The translations under genes were made by a program, and so were the position numbers. A DNA stretch of 46,281 bases from Oscillospiraceae bacterium. GTDB lineage: Bacteria; Bacillota; Clostridia; Oscillospirales; Oscillospiraceae. The stretch is from contig WQVH01000011.1 in assembly GCA_009781695.1 (NCBI GenBank), positions 1 through 46,281 on the forward strand, written 5' to 3'. Shown here piece by piece: positions 7,275-15,627 of the stretch. Every line of letters starts with the position of its first letter. Position 1 is the stretch's first letter. A model generated the notes under the pieces. The model was given only the letters and a program-made list of their open reading frames with translations. It ran no database searches and was not told the DNA's origin.

Positions 7275-8704
7275 TATTTCCCAAGGCCTAGCCCTTCCAG
7301 TAGTTTCGCTTTATCTGAAAAACATGTCAGCACATAAATTGCTCCGGATGTATTTTTCTCAATATACGTCCGCAACGCATCAATGTCTGCGACATATCCT
7401 ATTTTACTTTGATCAATCCCGGTCAGTGCAAATCGCGCCGCAAGTTCACTGACATATCTTCCGGCCAGAACAATATGCTCAACCATGGCATGGTTTGCAA
7501 TCTCAAAGTCAATATCCCAAAGCCAAGACGTCTCACTCGTATAATATTTCCGGCTTATGTCATTGACCAGTATCACTAACGTGCAAGGCTTTTTCTGTCT
7601 CACCGCCCAAGTCAGCGATTGATCGTATGCCAGTGAGTTTTCGTGCTTTGAAATCAATAGCGTACCTTCACGCGCTTGGATCAAAAAATGAACCGTTCTA
7701 CCGCCTTTGAGCATATACCCATCGATGGCACTTGCCGCTGTCTGTGCGCTTACGCCTGTCGTAGAGACCGCTGCTATAGCCGCAACCACATTATATGCGC
7801 CAATGAGACCGGGCAATACCAGATGTGTTTTGATCAGCGATGTTGCGTGCAGTGACTGTGCCGCTCTCGATGTTACATTTCCGGTTATTTCCATCATGCC
7901 CGATTCATAATCCAGCTTGGTCACTTCAAAGTCCGGCACTTGTCGCTTAAATGGGCATGAATTACAGCAAAATGCGCCATAATTACCCGCTATACGAAAG
8001 TCATATTTCATTTCACTTTTACAAACAGGGCAAAATGCGCCATCATCATAGCGAGGCGTCGCTTCAATTTCAAAATGCGATGTACCAAAGTCCGCACATG
8101 CCCCGAACCATATTATATTGGCATCGAGCTTTATTGCTCCATCCCCATCATTTTCTAATGCGGCTTCTTGAACCCCCAATGTTGAGACATAAGGATCATC
8201 AGCATTGAGTACCAGCGTCGTCTCGCTTCCGGCTTCATCTACTGCCCTTTGTATGTAGTCTAAAACAAATTCATGATGTCCATTACGCGTGAGCTGATCT
8301 CTGCACAGATTGGTAATGAGCAGTGCTGAGGGCTTAATGTAGGTAAATATTTGCCTTGCATAGCGCTCGTCACACTCTAAAACAAGCGCATCCTTTTTTA
8401 CTTTTCCACTAAGCGCCGCAACACGAAGCAGCAGCGTTGCTACACCTTCAATCTGGTTCGAGCCTTCATGATTCCAGCCTACACTTTTGCCGGAGGCTTT
8501 GAGCGCATGAGCGATAAGCTCAGCCGTTGATGTCTTGCCATTGGAGCCTGTAACGGCAATGACATGTTCCGGCAGTTGTAAGTGCGCTAAAACATTCGGA
8601 TAAATTTTGAGCGCAATTTTACCGGGAAGGCTGCTGCCTTTGCCCATCAGCTTTCCTATCATGTATAAAATTTTGCATATGGCGATGGCTATAAACACTT
8701 GCAC
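7274..8704 (-). CDS. murT: MurT, Mur-ligase-like subunit of lipid II isoglutaminyl synthase
   Basis: 476 residues. It has a Mur ligase central domain with P-loop VTGSNGKTSTAE (near residue 51), then an inserted four-cysteine zinc ribbon (CPVC...CNSC, near residue 220) typical of MurT, and a C-terminal Mur ligase domain with the SETSWLWDIDFE segment. It activates the alpha-carboxylate of D-Glu in lipid II with ATP and transfers ammonia supplied by GatD. Its own motifs look intact. The active MurT family usually has an Asp just before the SW of that segment, and here it reads SETSW, which is worth checking. GTG start with AGAAGG 5 nt upstream; a strong promoter lies at 8756-8784. Confidence 0.9.
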   Translation of the reverse strand: MQVFIAIAICKILYMIGKLMGKGSSLPGKIALKIYPNVLAHLQLPEHVIAVTGSNGKTSTAELIAHALKASGKSVGWNHEGSNQIEGVATLLLRVAALSGKVKKDALVLECDERYARQIFTYIKPSALLITNLCRDQLTRNGHHEFVLDYIQRAVDEAGSETTLVLNADDPYVSTLGVQEAALENDGDGAIKLDANIIWFGACADFGTSHFEIEATPRYDDGAFCPVCKSEMKYDFRIAGNYGAFCCNSCPFKRQVPDFEVTKLDYESGMMEITGNVTSRAAQSLHATSLIKTHLVLPGLIGAYNVVAAIAAVSTTGVSAQTAASAIDGYMLKGGRTVHFLIQAREGTLLISKHENSLAYDQSLTWAVRQKKPCTLVILVNDISRKYYTSETSWLWDIDFEIANHAMVEHIVLAGRYVSELAARFALTGIDQSKIGYVADIDALRTYIEKNTSGAIYVLTCFSDKAKLLEGLGLGK

Positions 8705-8755
8705 TTGTGCCTTCTTTCGAGGTTATTTTGAGCATAGATTACTCATTTTCCGGGT

Positions 8756-8784
8756 ATTTTATCCTCTATAGGCGTAAATGTCAA
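8756..8784 (-). promoter_or_regulatory. Promoter for murT-gatD
   Basis: Minus strand TTGACA (8779-8784), a 17-base spacer and TAAAAT (8756-8761), 52 bases before the murT start. Confidence 0.8.
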
Positions 8785-8796
8785 ATAAACTCATGA

Positions 8797-10401
8797 TCAC
8801 CGCGATGGCGGCACAGGCGCTGTGAATCCGCTTGATCTTGCCACCTCTTGCGCTCTAATTGATTCCAGACTTAGCATATGACTCCTGCCGGCTTCGAAAC
8901 TATGCGCCGAAATATACCGCCGCAAATCATTGCGCAGATTTTCATCCTGTGTCCACTCATACACCTCAGTCGCAGCCAACACCCCGGCAGTTCTTGACCT
9001 CCAGACAATTTCCACATCAAATTCATGCAATGTTCCGCTCATATATCTATTGGCATTATATCTGACCACCATGGCATCCGGATTGGACAAGCATAGCGCA
9101 ACAATCATTATCGTACCTACCGCAAGAGCGCATTTAACAATTGAGAAATTCCATTTTTGCAGTGCAATCAGTGCCATGAACACAATCGCCATAAACACCA
9201 TAAATATACAGGGCAGAAGCCTCGGCATCGTGAGCCCAAATGTACTGATATACAGTGCCATTTTACTAAACGCAGTGGCTATTAGTACCAAAGTAATTGC
9301 CGCAAGTATCACATTAAATAACTTTAATAATGTCTTAGATTCCAGTCGAAACTTCTTGCTGCTTATGTTCGCAGCCGTCAGTAGCGCCAGATTAATCGCA
9401 GCGATCCAACATAACTCAAAGAACCCATGTCTTGCAAATTCGGAATAATATAACCATCCGTCCGGACGTACCCCTGTAAAAGCTGAAAAGAAGTACGGCA
9501 CTTGACTGAAAATGAATACCAAGTACAATACGCTCACTGCGCCCAACACAATGTTTATGCTCAAAGAAGGAACAATACGCATTGAGGTTACTACCTTTTC
9601 TGCTGATTCAGGCTTTATTACATCTGTTCCCTTTTTGTGTGCAGCGCCTGAGATCAATCCGTATAAATACGCTGCAACCGGAATCGCAAGCACCATGTAA
9701 AAGATAATTTCACCAAAATCTACATCATATGACATCCTAAAAAATTCTAAGACCATACCAAATCCACCGGCATCAGCCGTTTCAAGCAGCGGAATGATTA
9801 TCGCCGCCATGATCACTGCAACAACGATTCCGAAAATAACCGGCAGCACTTTTCCCCGCCGCTTCCCTCTCGCCAGTGCGGAAAAACTCACATACTGATT
9901 GAGAAAGTTCCGAAATGGGATGATCATTGTCGCCCTGATGCCATCAATCAGCAGATAATTGCCGCTCTTTGCCTTTAATGTGCTGCCCGTGGCAATAATG
10001 ACAAAATAAACTGCACTGCAAAACAAGAACAAACTCCTGATTCCGGCAAATCCGGCATTGCTCCACAGTGCATACGACATGCCGATAAGCCAAGTGACAG
10101 CCAGCCAAAAAATAGTTGCGGGGTTTATTAAGAGGACTTTTTTCTTAAAAAGATATCCCGAAACGCTCGCCAGATATATTGTGGTAAACACGGATACGCC
10201 CCAGCCGCGCCAAGAAGCAAATACCCATCTCGAAAACAGATATCCCAGCACAAATGCAATCATGGCGAAAGCAAAATCGATCATGTCCGGCTTAAAGGGA
10301 TTAACATATTGCTCCTTTACTATGTGATGATGCCATTGTGATGGGTTGACTTGTCCCGGATGTGATGGCTCATGTGTTATCTGATTATGGTCTGTATTCA
10401 T
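8797..10401 (-). CDS. DUF4173-family polytopic membrane protein
   Basis: 534 residues with about 13 hydrophobic segments after a histidine-rich N-terminal tail (residues 1-35). The segment YYSEFARHGFFELCWIAAINL and the C-terminal VVRYNANRY are typical of the DUF4153/DUF4173 family of Firmicutes. Its function is unknown but the genes are commonly next to DUF2975 and YozG-like regulators, as here. The start overlaps the 3' end of the regulator gene by 17 bases, with AAGGA 7 nt upstream, so it is the last gene of a three-gene operon. Confidence 0.8.
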   Translation of the reverse strand: MNTDHNQITHEPSHPGQVNPSQWHHHIVKEQYVNPFKPDMIDFAFAMIAFVLGYLFSRWVFASWRGWGVSVFTTIYLASVSGYLFKKKVLLINPATIFWLAVTWLIGMSYALWSNAGFAGIRSLFLFCSAVYFVIIATGSTLKAKSGNYLLIDGIRATMIIPFRNFLNQYVSFSALARGKRRGKVLPVIFGIVVAVIMAAIIIPLLETADAGGFGMVLEFFRMSYDVDFGEIIFYMVLAIPVAAYLYGLISGAAHKKGTDVIKPESAEKVVTSMRIVPSLSINIVLGAVSVLYLVFIFSQVPYFFSAFTGVRPDGWLYYSEFARHGFFELCWIAAINLALLTAANISSKKFRLESKTLLKLFNVILAAITLVLIATAFSKMALYISTFGLTMPRLLPCIFMVFMAIVFMALIALQKWNFSIVKCALAVGTIMIVALCLSNPDAMVVRYNANRYMSGTLHEFDVEIVWRSRTAGVLAATEVYEWTQDENLRNDLRRYISAHSFEAGRSHMLSLESIRAQEVARSSGFTAPVPPSR

Positions 10402-10630
10402 CGTCTATTCCTTCGCTTTCTTTAGTTTCCGGGTCGTATGCCAAAATATCTCCCGGCTGGCATTGCAATGCTTCACATATCGCTTCCAGAGTCGAAAATC
10501 TGATGGCTCTTGCTTTTCCGGTTTTTAAAATGGACAAATTCGCCTGGCTCAGCCCAATTTTCACAGCAAGCTCTCCCGATGATATCCTGCGCTTGGCCAT
10601 CATGATGTCCAGATTCACCCTTATAGACAT
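10385..10630 (-). CDS. XRE-family (YozG-like) transcriptional regulator
   Basis: About 81 residues. One Cro/C1-type helix-turn-helix fills the protein: MMAKRRISSGELAVKIGLSQANLSILKTG contains the two helices, followed by ALQCQPGDIL and an acidic tail. The DUF2975-linked members of this group repress or activate their own operon. Two in-frame ATGs lie after GGAGGCG. The second (10630) has the better spacing (8 nt), the first (10636) only 2 nt. It sits between the DUF2975 and DUF4173 genes. Confidence 0.9.
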   Translation of the reverse strand: MSIRVNLDIMMAKRRISSGELAVKIGLSQANLSILKTGKARAIRFSTLEAICEALQCQPGDILAYDPETKESEGIDDEYRP

Positions 10631-10643
10631 ACTCATCGCCTCC

Positions 10644-11093
10644 TTAAATCGTATGGTCTGCATCGTCTTGAAGCGCAACCGCTCTGGCGATAACATTCTT
10701 AACCACGCGAACCACCAGTCCCATAAATGCTGCGGCAATTCCAATAGGAAGCCAAGGCGCATAATACAAAGACGATGCCATACAAATTATGCCTCCAACA
10801 AAAAAACACCATGAAATGAAACGCAGGTAAATTATATTTTCGTTTACAAAAACTTCACCCCATGAAATCCTGCGCAACAGTAAATACATACTCATGAGAA
10901 GTGCCGCCGCCGGAATCATACCGATGTACAAGGTGGTCAAAAACAGTGCTGCTCCTGCTCTACTCGCCATTGCCGACATGCTTAATACACGCGCCACGAG
11001 TCTCGGGGAAAAAATCGCACCCAGACCCAATAGCACCATAAACAGTATGACAAATATTTTGCTGAGCACCAGCGCCTTATTACTTTCGGACAT
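10644..11093 (-). CDS. DUF2975-type membrane protein
   Basis: 149 residues with four hydrophobic segments, the last two surrounding YLRFISWCFFVGG. The size, topology and position before a YozG-like regulator fit DUF2975 membrane proteins, of unknown function. The start ATG at 11093 follows GGAGG by 7 nt; an open frame further upstream is not used. It is the first gene of the DUF2975/XRE/DUF4173 operon and is directly preceded by a promoter. Confidence 0.82.
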   Translation of the reverse strand: MSESNKALVLSKIFVILFMVLLGLGAIFSPRLVARVLSMSAMASRAGAALFLTTLYIGMIPAAALLMSMYLLLRRISWGEVFVNENIIYLRFISWCFFVGGIICMASSLYYAPWLPIGIAAAFMGLVVRVVKNVIARAVALQDDADHTI

Positions 11094-11134
11094 AATATAA
11101 CCTCCAATAGCCTCCAAAATTTTAGTATGGAGGC

Positions 11135-11163
11135 AGTTTAGCATAACAAATATCGAATTGCAA
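11135..11163 (-). promoter_or_regulatory. Promoter of the DUF2975-XRE-DUF4173 operon
   Basis: Minus strand TTGCAA (11158-11163), a 17-base spacer and extended -10 TGCTAAACT (TAAACT at 11135-11140). Upstream are repeated TATCGA/TATCGATA motifs (about 11150-11200) that could be operator sites of the encoded regulator. Confidence 0.65.
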
Positions 11164-11287
11164 TACTTTTTTATTGTTTTTCGATATATTTTTATCGATA
11201 AATGAAAATCCGTCTGTTCCGAAGCAAAAAACAAGGACCGATCATTGCTGATTAGTCCTCGTCTGACATTCAATTTGATCTAAATAT

Positions 11288-11647
11288 CTATGCGCCGATC
11301 GCCTTTTTTGCGGTTCCGACAAGCCCTGCAAATGCGCTTGGCTCATGAATGGCCATCTCAGAGAGCATCTTGCGGTTGAGGGTGATGCCCGAAAGCTTCA
11401 AGCCATACATGAAACGTGAGTAGTTCATGCCATTCGCTTTGCAAGCTGCGCTGATTCTTGTAATCCAAAGCTGACGGAAGTCTCTCTTTTTGAGCTTACG
11501 GCCTACATAGGCATAAGTCAATGATTTCATGACCGCTTGGTTCGCCATTTTAAAATGCTTAGACTTTGATCCCCAATAACCTTTAGCTAACTTTAAAACT
11601 TTTTTTCTTCTTGCGCGCGTAGTTACAGCGCGTTTTACTCTAGCCAT
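11288..11647 (-). CDS. rplT: 50S ribosomal protein L20
   Basis: 119 residues, the usual length. It is strongly basic with the typical [29 protein letters not shown]-type opening and [19 protein letters not shown] in the middle. It binds 23S rRNA early in 50S assembly and in Firmicutes also represses its own operon through the infC leader. Third gene of infC-rpmI-rplT; 12 bases separate it from rpmI. Confidence 0.98.
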   Translation of the reverse strand: MARVKRAVTTRARRKKVLKLAKGYWGSKSKHFKMANQAVMKSLTYAYVGRKLKKRDFRQLWITRISAACKANGMNYSRFMYGLKLSGITLNRKMLSEMAIHEPSAFAGLVGTAKKAIGA

Positions 11648-11659
11648 AACACTATCCTC

Positions 11660-11857
11660 CTATTTGTACGGGATCAATTTCTTGATCGTTGCTTCGTTTG
11701 TGACATCAGCGTAACCACCCATACGGAGACCTCTTTTACGCTTGGTTGTCTTCTTATTGAGGATGTGGTTCTTATAAGCGTGTGCACGCTTGACCTTACC
11801 TGATTTAGTGAGACGGAATCTTTTCTTTGCCCCACTGTGTGTCTTTATTTTCGGCAT
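11660..11857 (-). CDS. rpmI: 50S ribosomal protein L35
   Basis: 65 residues, standard length, [14 protein letters not shown] opening, and a lysine/arginine-rich [11 protein letters not shown] centre. Component of the 50S subunit. Located between infC and rplT in the canonical order, with GGAGAG before the start. Confidence 0.98.
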   Translation of the reverse strand: MPKIKTHSGAKKRFRLTKSGKVKRAHAYKNHILNKKTTKRKRGLRMGGYADVTNEATIKKLIPYK

Positions 11858-11874
11858 TTTTTCTCTCCTAAATT

Positions 11875-12426
11875 CTACTTACTGCTATCAGGTTTATCCT
11901 GATTAGATTGTTTGGTTGCTTTCGGGGTAAGGAACATTGACATGTGTCTGCCCTCAAGTTTGGGGTTTTTGTCAACTGTTCCATATTCTGTACATTGTTC
12001 GGCAAAATTCTTGAGTAGCTTCTCACCAATGTCTGTGTGAGCCATTTCTCTGCCTCTGAAACGGACTGTGATCTTTAGTCGATCGCCTTCCTTGAGGAAT
12101 TTTTGCCCGTGATTCAGCTTAACGTTAAAATCGTTGATACCGATACTTGGAGACATGCGTATTTCCTTGACCTCCACAATATGCTGGTGACGACGCGCCT
12201 CTTTATCCCGCTTGGCTTGCTCAAAGCGGTACTTACCATAATCCATGATTTTACATACGGGTGGATTTGAGGTCGGAGCAATTTTTACCAAGTCAAGTTC
12301 TTTTTCGACTGCAATTTTAAATGCTTCCTGTGACGACATAATCCCAAGTTGACTACCATCCTCGTCAATCATCCGGACTTCTTTATCGGTGATATCTTCG
12401 TTAATCTGATAACTCACGCTGCTAAT
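11875..12426 (-). CDS. infC: Translation initiation factor IF-3 (ATT start)
   Basis: 183 residues. N-terminal domain starts [16 protein letters not shown], with a linker rich in Lys/Arg around residue 75 and a C-terminal domain with [10 protein letters not shown] and [11 protein letters not shown]. It binds the 30S subunit and checks start-codon pairing. The AGGAGG element lies 8 nt before an ATT codon at 12426, which is the classical autoregulatory infC start, because IF-3 discriminates against ATT. The longer open frame to 12495 runs through leader RNA and should not be annotated as coding. Confidence 0.95.
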   Translation of the reverse strand: MSSVSYQINEDITDKEVRMIDEDGSQLGIMSSQEAFKIAVEKELDLVKIAPTSNPPVCKIMDYGKYRFEQAKRDKEARRHQHIVEVKEIRMSPSIGINDFNVKLNHGQKFLKEGDRLKITVRFRGREMAHTDIGEKLLKNFAEQCTEYGTVDKNPKLEGRHMSMFLTPKATKQSNQDKPDSSK

Positions 12427-12630
12427 AGTGAAAACACCTCCATCGAAATATACTATTGTCCAATGGGCTTGCGTCCCACCCAGAGCACTTGCCACATAAC
12501 AAAACGCGGACGCCTTTGCATCCGCGAACTCAAGACCGCCCCTTATGTTGGGCGTAATTGTCTGTCATTGACCTCGGCGCACTTAAGGTGTGGCCGGGTG
12601 AGTACGGAGGATGCCGTTCTGCTTACTACC
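12427..12630 (-). ncRNA. infC-rpmI-rplT 5' leader (L20-leader-like) with attenuator
   Basis: About 200 nt of untranslated RNA lies between the promoter and the ATT start. It contains several potential helices and a GC-rich hairpin (12504-12526, GCGGATGC/GCGTCCGC on the minus strand) followed by GTTTTGTT, an intrinsic terminator. Low-GC Gram-positives control this operon by L20 binding to such a leader and premature termination. The size, position and terminator match that scheme; the L20 binding fold itself was not modelled. Confidence 0.7.
12500..12526 (-). terminator. Attenuator hairpin in infC leader
   Basis: Minus-strand stem CGCGGATGC/GCGTCCGCG with an AAAG loop and a following GTTTTGTTA tract. 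It lies inside the leader, so it acts before the coding region. Confidence 0.75.
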
Positions 12631-12635
12631 GATGA

Positions 12636-12665
12636 ATTATAGCATCTTTGCTGATTTCCTGTCAA
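12636..12665 (-). promoter_or_regulatory. Strong promoter for infC-rpmI-rplT
   Basis: Minus strand consensus TTGACA (12660-12665), an 18-base spacer ending TGC, and consensus TATAAT (12636-12641). It is the best promoter match in the window. Confidence 0.9.
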
Positions 12666-12721
12666 CATTTTTTTTATTAATGTTTCGATATTTTTTGGTG
12701 AGCGTTACTTTACAGAGTCAC

Positions 12722-12750
12722 TTGTTTTTTGCCATGCACGGATATATAAT
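12722..12750 (+). promoter_or_regulatory. Promoter for rmuC
   Basis: TTGTTT (12722-12727), a 17-base spacer and TATAAT (12745-12750), 40 bases before the rmuC start. It is divergent from the infC promoter. Confidence 0.75.
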
Positions 12751-12790
12751 GCTTTTCAGAAAGATAACATAACAAACGGAGGATGGTTCA

Positions 12791-14173
12791 TTGGAATATA
12801 TTCTGTTGGCACTCAGTATTCTCATCTTAATTATCTCAGTTTTAGCCCTATTAAAAAAGACAAAAGAGCCGGACAGTCTCCGGATAGAAGATGCCGTACA
12901 AAAGTCCCTGACTGATCTCAGATCTTTAATTTTACAGGAAAACAGCGTACTACGCGACGAATTCGATCAAAAACTTGACCGCACACGTGCCGCATTGACC
13001 ACAATGCTTGCCGACACTAGGGAATCTCAACAAAAAGCAGTCGGAGAACTCGCCGTCAAAACAGGTGAAAATATGGATCGTCTGAGACAGGGCATTGACG
13101 AGCGGCTCAGTCAGACCAGCGAGCGTCAAAGCAAGCGCCTGTCCGAACTCATGACCTCAAGTGCCGGTAGTATGGAGAACGTCCGTAACAAGGTTGATGA
13201 AAGACTGGACAAGATTCAGACAGAGTTAGAGAAGGATCTCAGCGCTCTGATGACTTCAAACGAGAAAAAACTCGAAGAAATGCGCCTGACTGTCAACGAA
13301 AAGCTCGAAAAGACACTCGAAACCCGCCTGCAAAAGTCTTTTGAAACCGTCAGCACACAGCTTGAGAGTGTCAACAAAGGTTTGGGAGAAATGAAGACCG
13401 TTGCCGAATCCGTAGGTTCGCTCAACAAAGTCCTCTCCGGTGCCAAGACGCGCGGCATCTTAGGTGAGTTGCAGTTGGGGCAGATTATCGAAGATATGCT
13501 CCCATCACAGCTCTATGATGTTGAGATTCCAACAATTTCAGGCTCAAAAGACCGTGTTGAATACGCCATCAAGTTCCCCGGAGCCGAAGAGGGCAAATAT
13601 GTATACCTGCCAATTGATTCCAAGTTCCCTCTCGAAGACTATTATCGCCTACTGGACGGCTACGAAGCCGGAGATACGACACTTATTGAGACCTCGCGCA
13701 AGGCCTTACTTGATCGGGTCAAGATGTTTGGCCGAGATGTCAAGAAAAAATATGTTCTGCCGCCCGAAACAACAAATTTCGCCGTGATATTTCTACCAAC
13801 TGAAGGACTTTATTCAGAAATTGTGCGTGATGCCGCTTTTTTAGATGCATTACGCAAAGATGGGATCATTGTGACCGGCCCTTCAACAATTTCGGCCATG
13901 CTCAACGCACTACAGATCGGCTTCAAAACACTGCAAATACAAAAAGGTGCCGCTGAGATCGAGCGGATGCTTGGCGCTGTTAAAAAGGAGTTTGAGAGCT
14001 TTGAAGCAGTGCTGACCAAAGCCAGAGATAGGGTCAGAAAGGCCGGTGACGAACTGGATCTCCTTGCCGGGACAAGGACGCGGGCTATTAACAGAAGCCT
14101 GCGCGAAGTCCAGATTTACACGGATGACAACGCACAGGCTATTTTGGGCATCACTGAGGGGGATTTAGACTAA
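12791..14173 (+). CDS. rmuC: RmuC-type DNA recombination protein
   Basis: 460 residues. Residues 1-20 form a membrane anchor (YILLALSILILIISVLALL). Residues 30-200 are a long heptad coiled coil with repeated NMDRLRQ, VDERLDK and MTSSAGSM-like units. The RmuC nuclease-fold domain follows from about residue 215 (RGILGELQLGQIIEDMLP, VYLPIDSKFPLEDYYRL, FLPTEGLYSEI, GPSTISAMLNALQIGF). RmuC limits inversions at short repeats. The start codon is TTG, placed 8 nt after GGAGG; no ATG is available at the correct spacing. Convergent with gatB. Confidence 0.95.
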   Translation: MEYILLALSILILIISVLALLKKTKEPDSLRIEDAVQKSLTDLRSLILQENSVLRDEFDQKLDRTRAALTTMLADTRESQQKAVGELAVKTGENMDRLRQGIDERLSQTSERQSKRLSELMTSSAGSMENVRNKVDERLDKIQTELEKDLSALMTSNEKKLEEMRLTVNEKLEKTLETRLQKSFETVSTQLESVNKGLGEMKTVAESVGSLNKVLSGAKTRGILGELQLGQIIEDMLPSQLYDVEIPTISGSKDRVEYAIKFPGAEEGKYVYLPIDSKFPLEDYYRLLDGYEAGDTTLIETSRKALLDRVKMFGRDVKKKYVLPPETTNFAVIFLPTEGLYSEIVRDAAFLDALRKDGIIVTGPSTISAMLNALQIGFKTLQIQKGAAEIERMLGAVKKEFESFEAVLTKARDRVRKAGDELDLLAGTRTRAINRSLREVQIYTDDNAQAILGITEGDLD

Positions 14174-14196
14174 GACTAGGACTAGGACTAAGACTA
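14164..14196. repeat. Short hexamer tandem repeat at rmuC 3' end
   Basis: About five imperfect copies of GACTA(A/G) follow the last rmuC codons and run up to the gatB stop codon. It spans the convergent junction; no hairpin terminator is visible there. Confidence 0.7.
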
Positions 14197-15627
14197 AGCA
14201 TCAAGCTTTGCTCTAAGCAGTGCATTGACGGTCTGCGGATCGGCTTTGCCTGCTGTTTTTTTCATCACTTGCCCAACAATAAAACCAAACACTTTTTGAC
14301 TTCCAGCACGATATTCGCTCACAGATTTCTCATTTTCCTTAATGACTTCAGCGATGGCCGCCTCTAAGAATCCTGTGTCGCTCACCATGCCTAGCGCATT
14401 TTCTTTTACATAAGCCTCCGGATCGATGCCCTCTTCAAAAACTTTTACAAGGACTTTCTTTCCCACTGCGCGATTGATTGTCTTGTTATCAACCAATCCA
14501 ATCAGCTGTGCAAACTTTTTGCAGTCGATATCAATATCATCATCACCCACACCGGAAGCCTTTGTTATACTAAGCAAGTCACCCATTATCCAGTTGACCA
14601 CTTCCTTGGGCTTATTTATGACCTCCAAAACCTCATCAAATATACGACAGAGATTTAAACTCCCGGTAATAATACCACTATCATATTCAGGAAGCCCCAG
14701 CACCCCGGTCATCCTTTCAAACCGCACGTGTGCCGGTTCAGGCAAAGTGCGTTCTATACTATCGATCCACGAGGTATCAATATGTATCGGCAAAATTTCC
14801 GGATTGGGGAAATATCTGTAGTCGGCCTCCTGCGCTTTCTCTCTCATCGAAAACGACATACCTATATCATCGTCCCAACGTCTGGTCTCTTGAACAAGCT
14901 CCTCACACCCAGTCTCCAAAGCATTGATGTGCCGCTGTGATTCATATTCAATAGCTCTGGCTATGGCCTTTAACGAGTTCATATTCTTGATTTCTGTGCG
15001 CGTTCCCAGAATATCACTGCCAACTTCACGCACGGAAATATTTACATCGCAACGCATTGAGCCTTCTTGCATCTTACAATCGGACACTCCTGCAAAGCTG
15101 AGTAAAGAGCGCAGCTTATCCAAGTACTCCGTAACCTCTTCAGCAGTGCGAAAATCAGGATTTGAGACAATTTCAATCAGCGGCACAGAAGCACGATTAA
15201 AATCAACAAGCGTTGAGCGCGTTCGTGCATCATGCACCAACTTACCTGCATCTTCCTCGATATGAATTTGCTTGAGCGTAATGTGTTTGCTGCCCATTTC
15301 GGTTTCGATATCAATCCACCCATTGGTGCAAATAGGCGCAAATAGCTGGGTGACTTGATAACCTGTGGGCAAATCCGGATAGAAATAATTCTTTTTATCA
15401 AATGCAATCACCGGGCTTATCTCACAATTGGTTACCAAACCTGCAGCAATTGCCAAATCAATAGCCTTTTTATTAATGCGTACAGGCAACCCAGGCATCC
15501 CGGCACATGCCGGGCAAACATTTTCATTGGGCTCTGCACCAAATTTCGCCGAGCAAGAGCAAAACAGCTTCGATTCTGTTGACAGTTCAACATGGACTTC
15601 CAGGCCCATTACAATTTCATAATTCAT
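14194..15627 (-). CDS. gatB: Aspartyl/glutamyl-tRNA amidotransferase subunit B
   Basis: 477 residues, the usual length. It starts EIVMGLEVHVELSTESKLFC with the conserved Glu and His of the kinase site, then a zinc knuckle CSC...CPAC, and ends with the helical YqeY-like tail domain (FGFIVGQVMKKTAGKADP). It phosphorylates the side chain of Glu/Asp mischarged on tRNA-Gln/tRNA-Asn and transfers ammonia. No catalytic residue appears lost here, unlike in GatA. ATG start overlaps the gatA stop (TAATG) with GAGG before it. Last gene of gatCAB. Confidence 0.96.
   Translation of the reverse strand: MNYEIVMGLEVHVELSTESKLFCSCSAKFGAEPNENVCPACAGMPGLPVRINKKAIDLAIAAGLVTNCEISPVIAFDKKNYFYPDLPTGYQVTQLFAPICTNGWIDIETEMGSKHITLKQIHIEEDAGKLVHDARTRSTLVDFNRASVPLIEIVSNPDFRTAEEVTEYLDKLRSLLSFAGVSDCKMQEGSMRCDVNISVREVGSDILGTRTEIKNMNSLKAIARAIEYESQRHINALETGCEELVQETRRWDDDIGMSFSMREKAQEADYRYFPNPEILPIHIDTSWIDSIERTLPEPAHVRFERMTGVLGLPEYDSGIITGSLNLCRIFDEVLEVINKPKEVVNWIMGDLLSITKASGVGDDDIDIDCKKFAQLIGLVDNKTINRAVGKKVLVKVFEEGIDPEAYVKENALGMVSDTGFLEAAIAEVIKENEKSVSEYRAGSQKVFGFIVGQVMKKTAGKADPQTVNALLRAKLDA

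Noticed and set aside
12427-12495. Extension of infC to an ATG at 12495
   Set aside because: The added residues lie in the regulatory leader. The ribosome site and the typical ATT start at 12426 fit better.
12430-12500. Possible c-di-GMP riboswitch (GGGACGCAA motif)
   Set aside because: Only a short motif matches. The position and terminator fit the infC leader.
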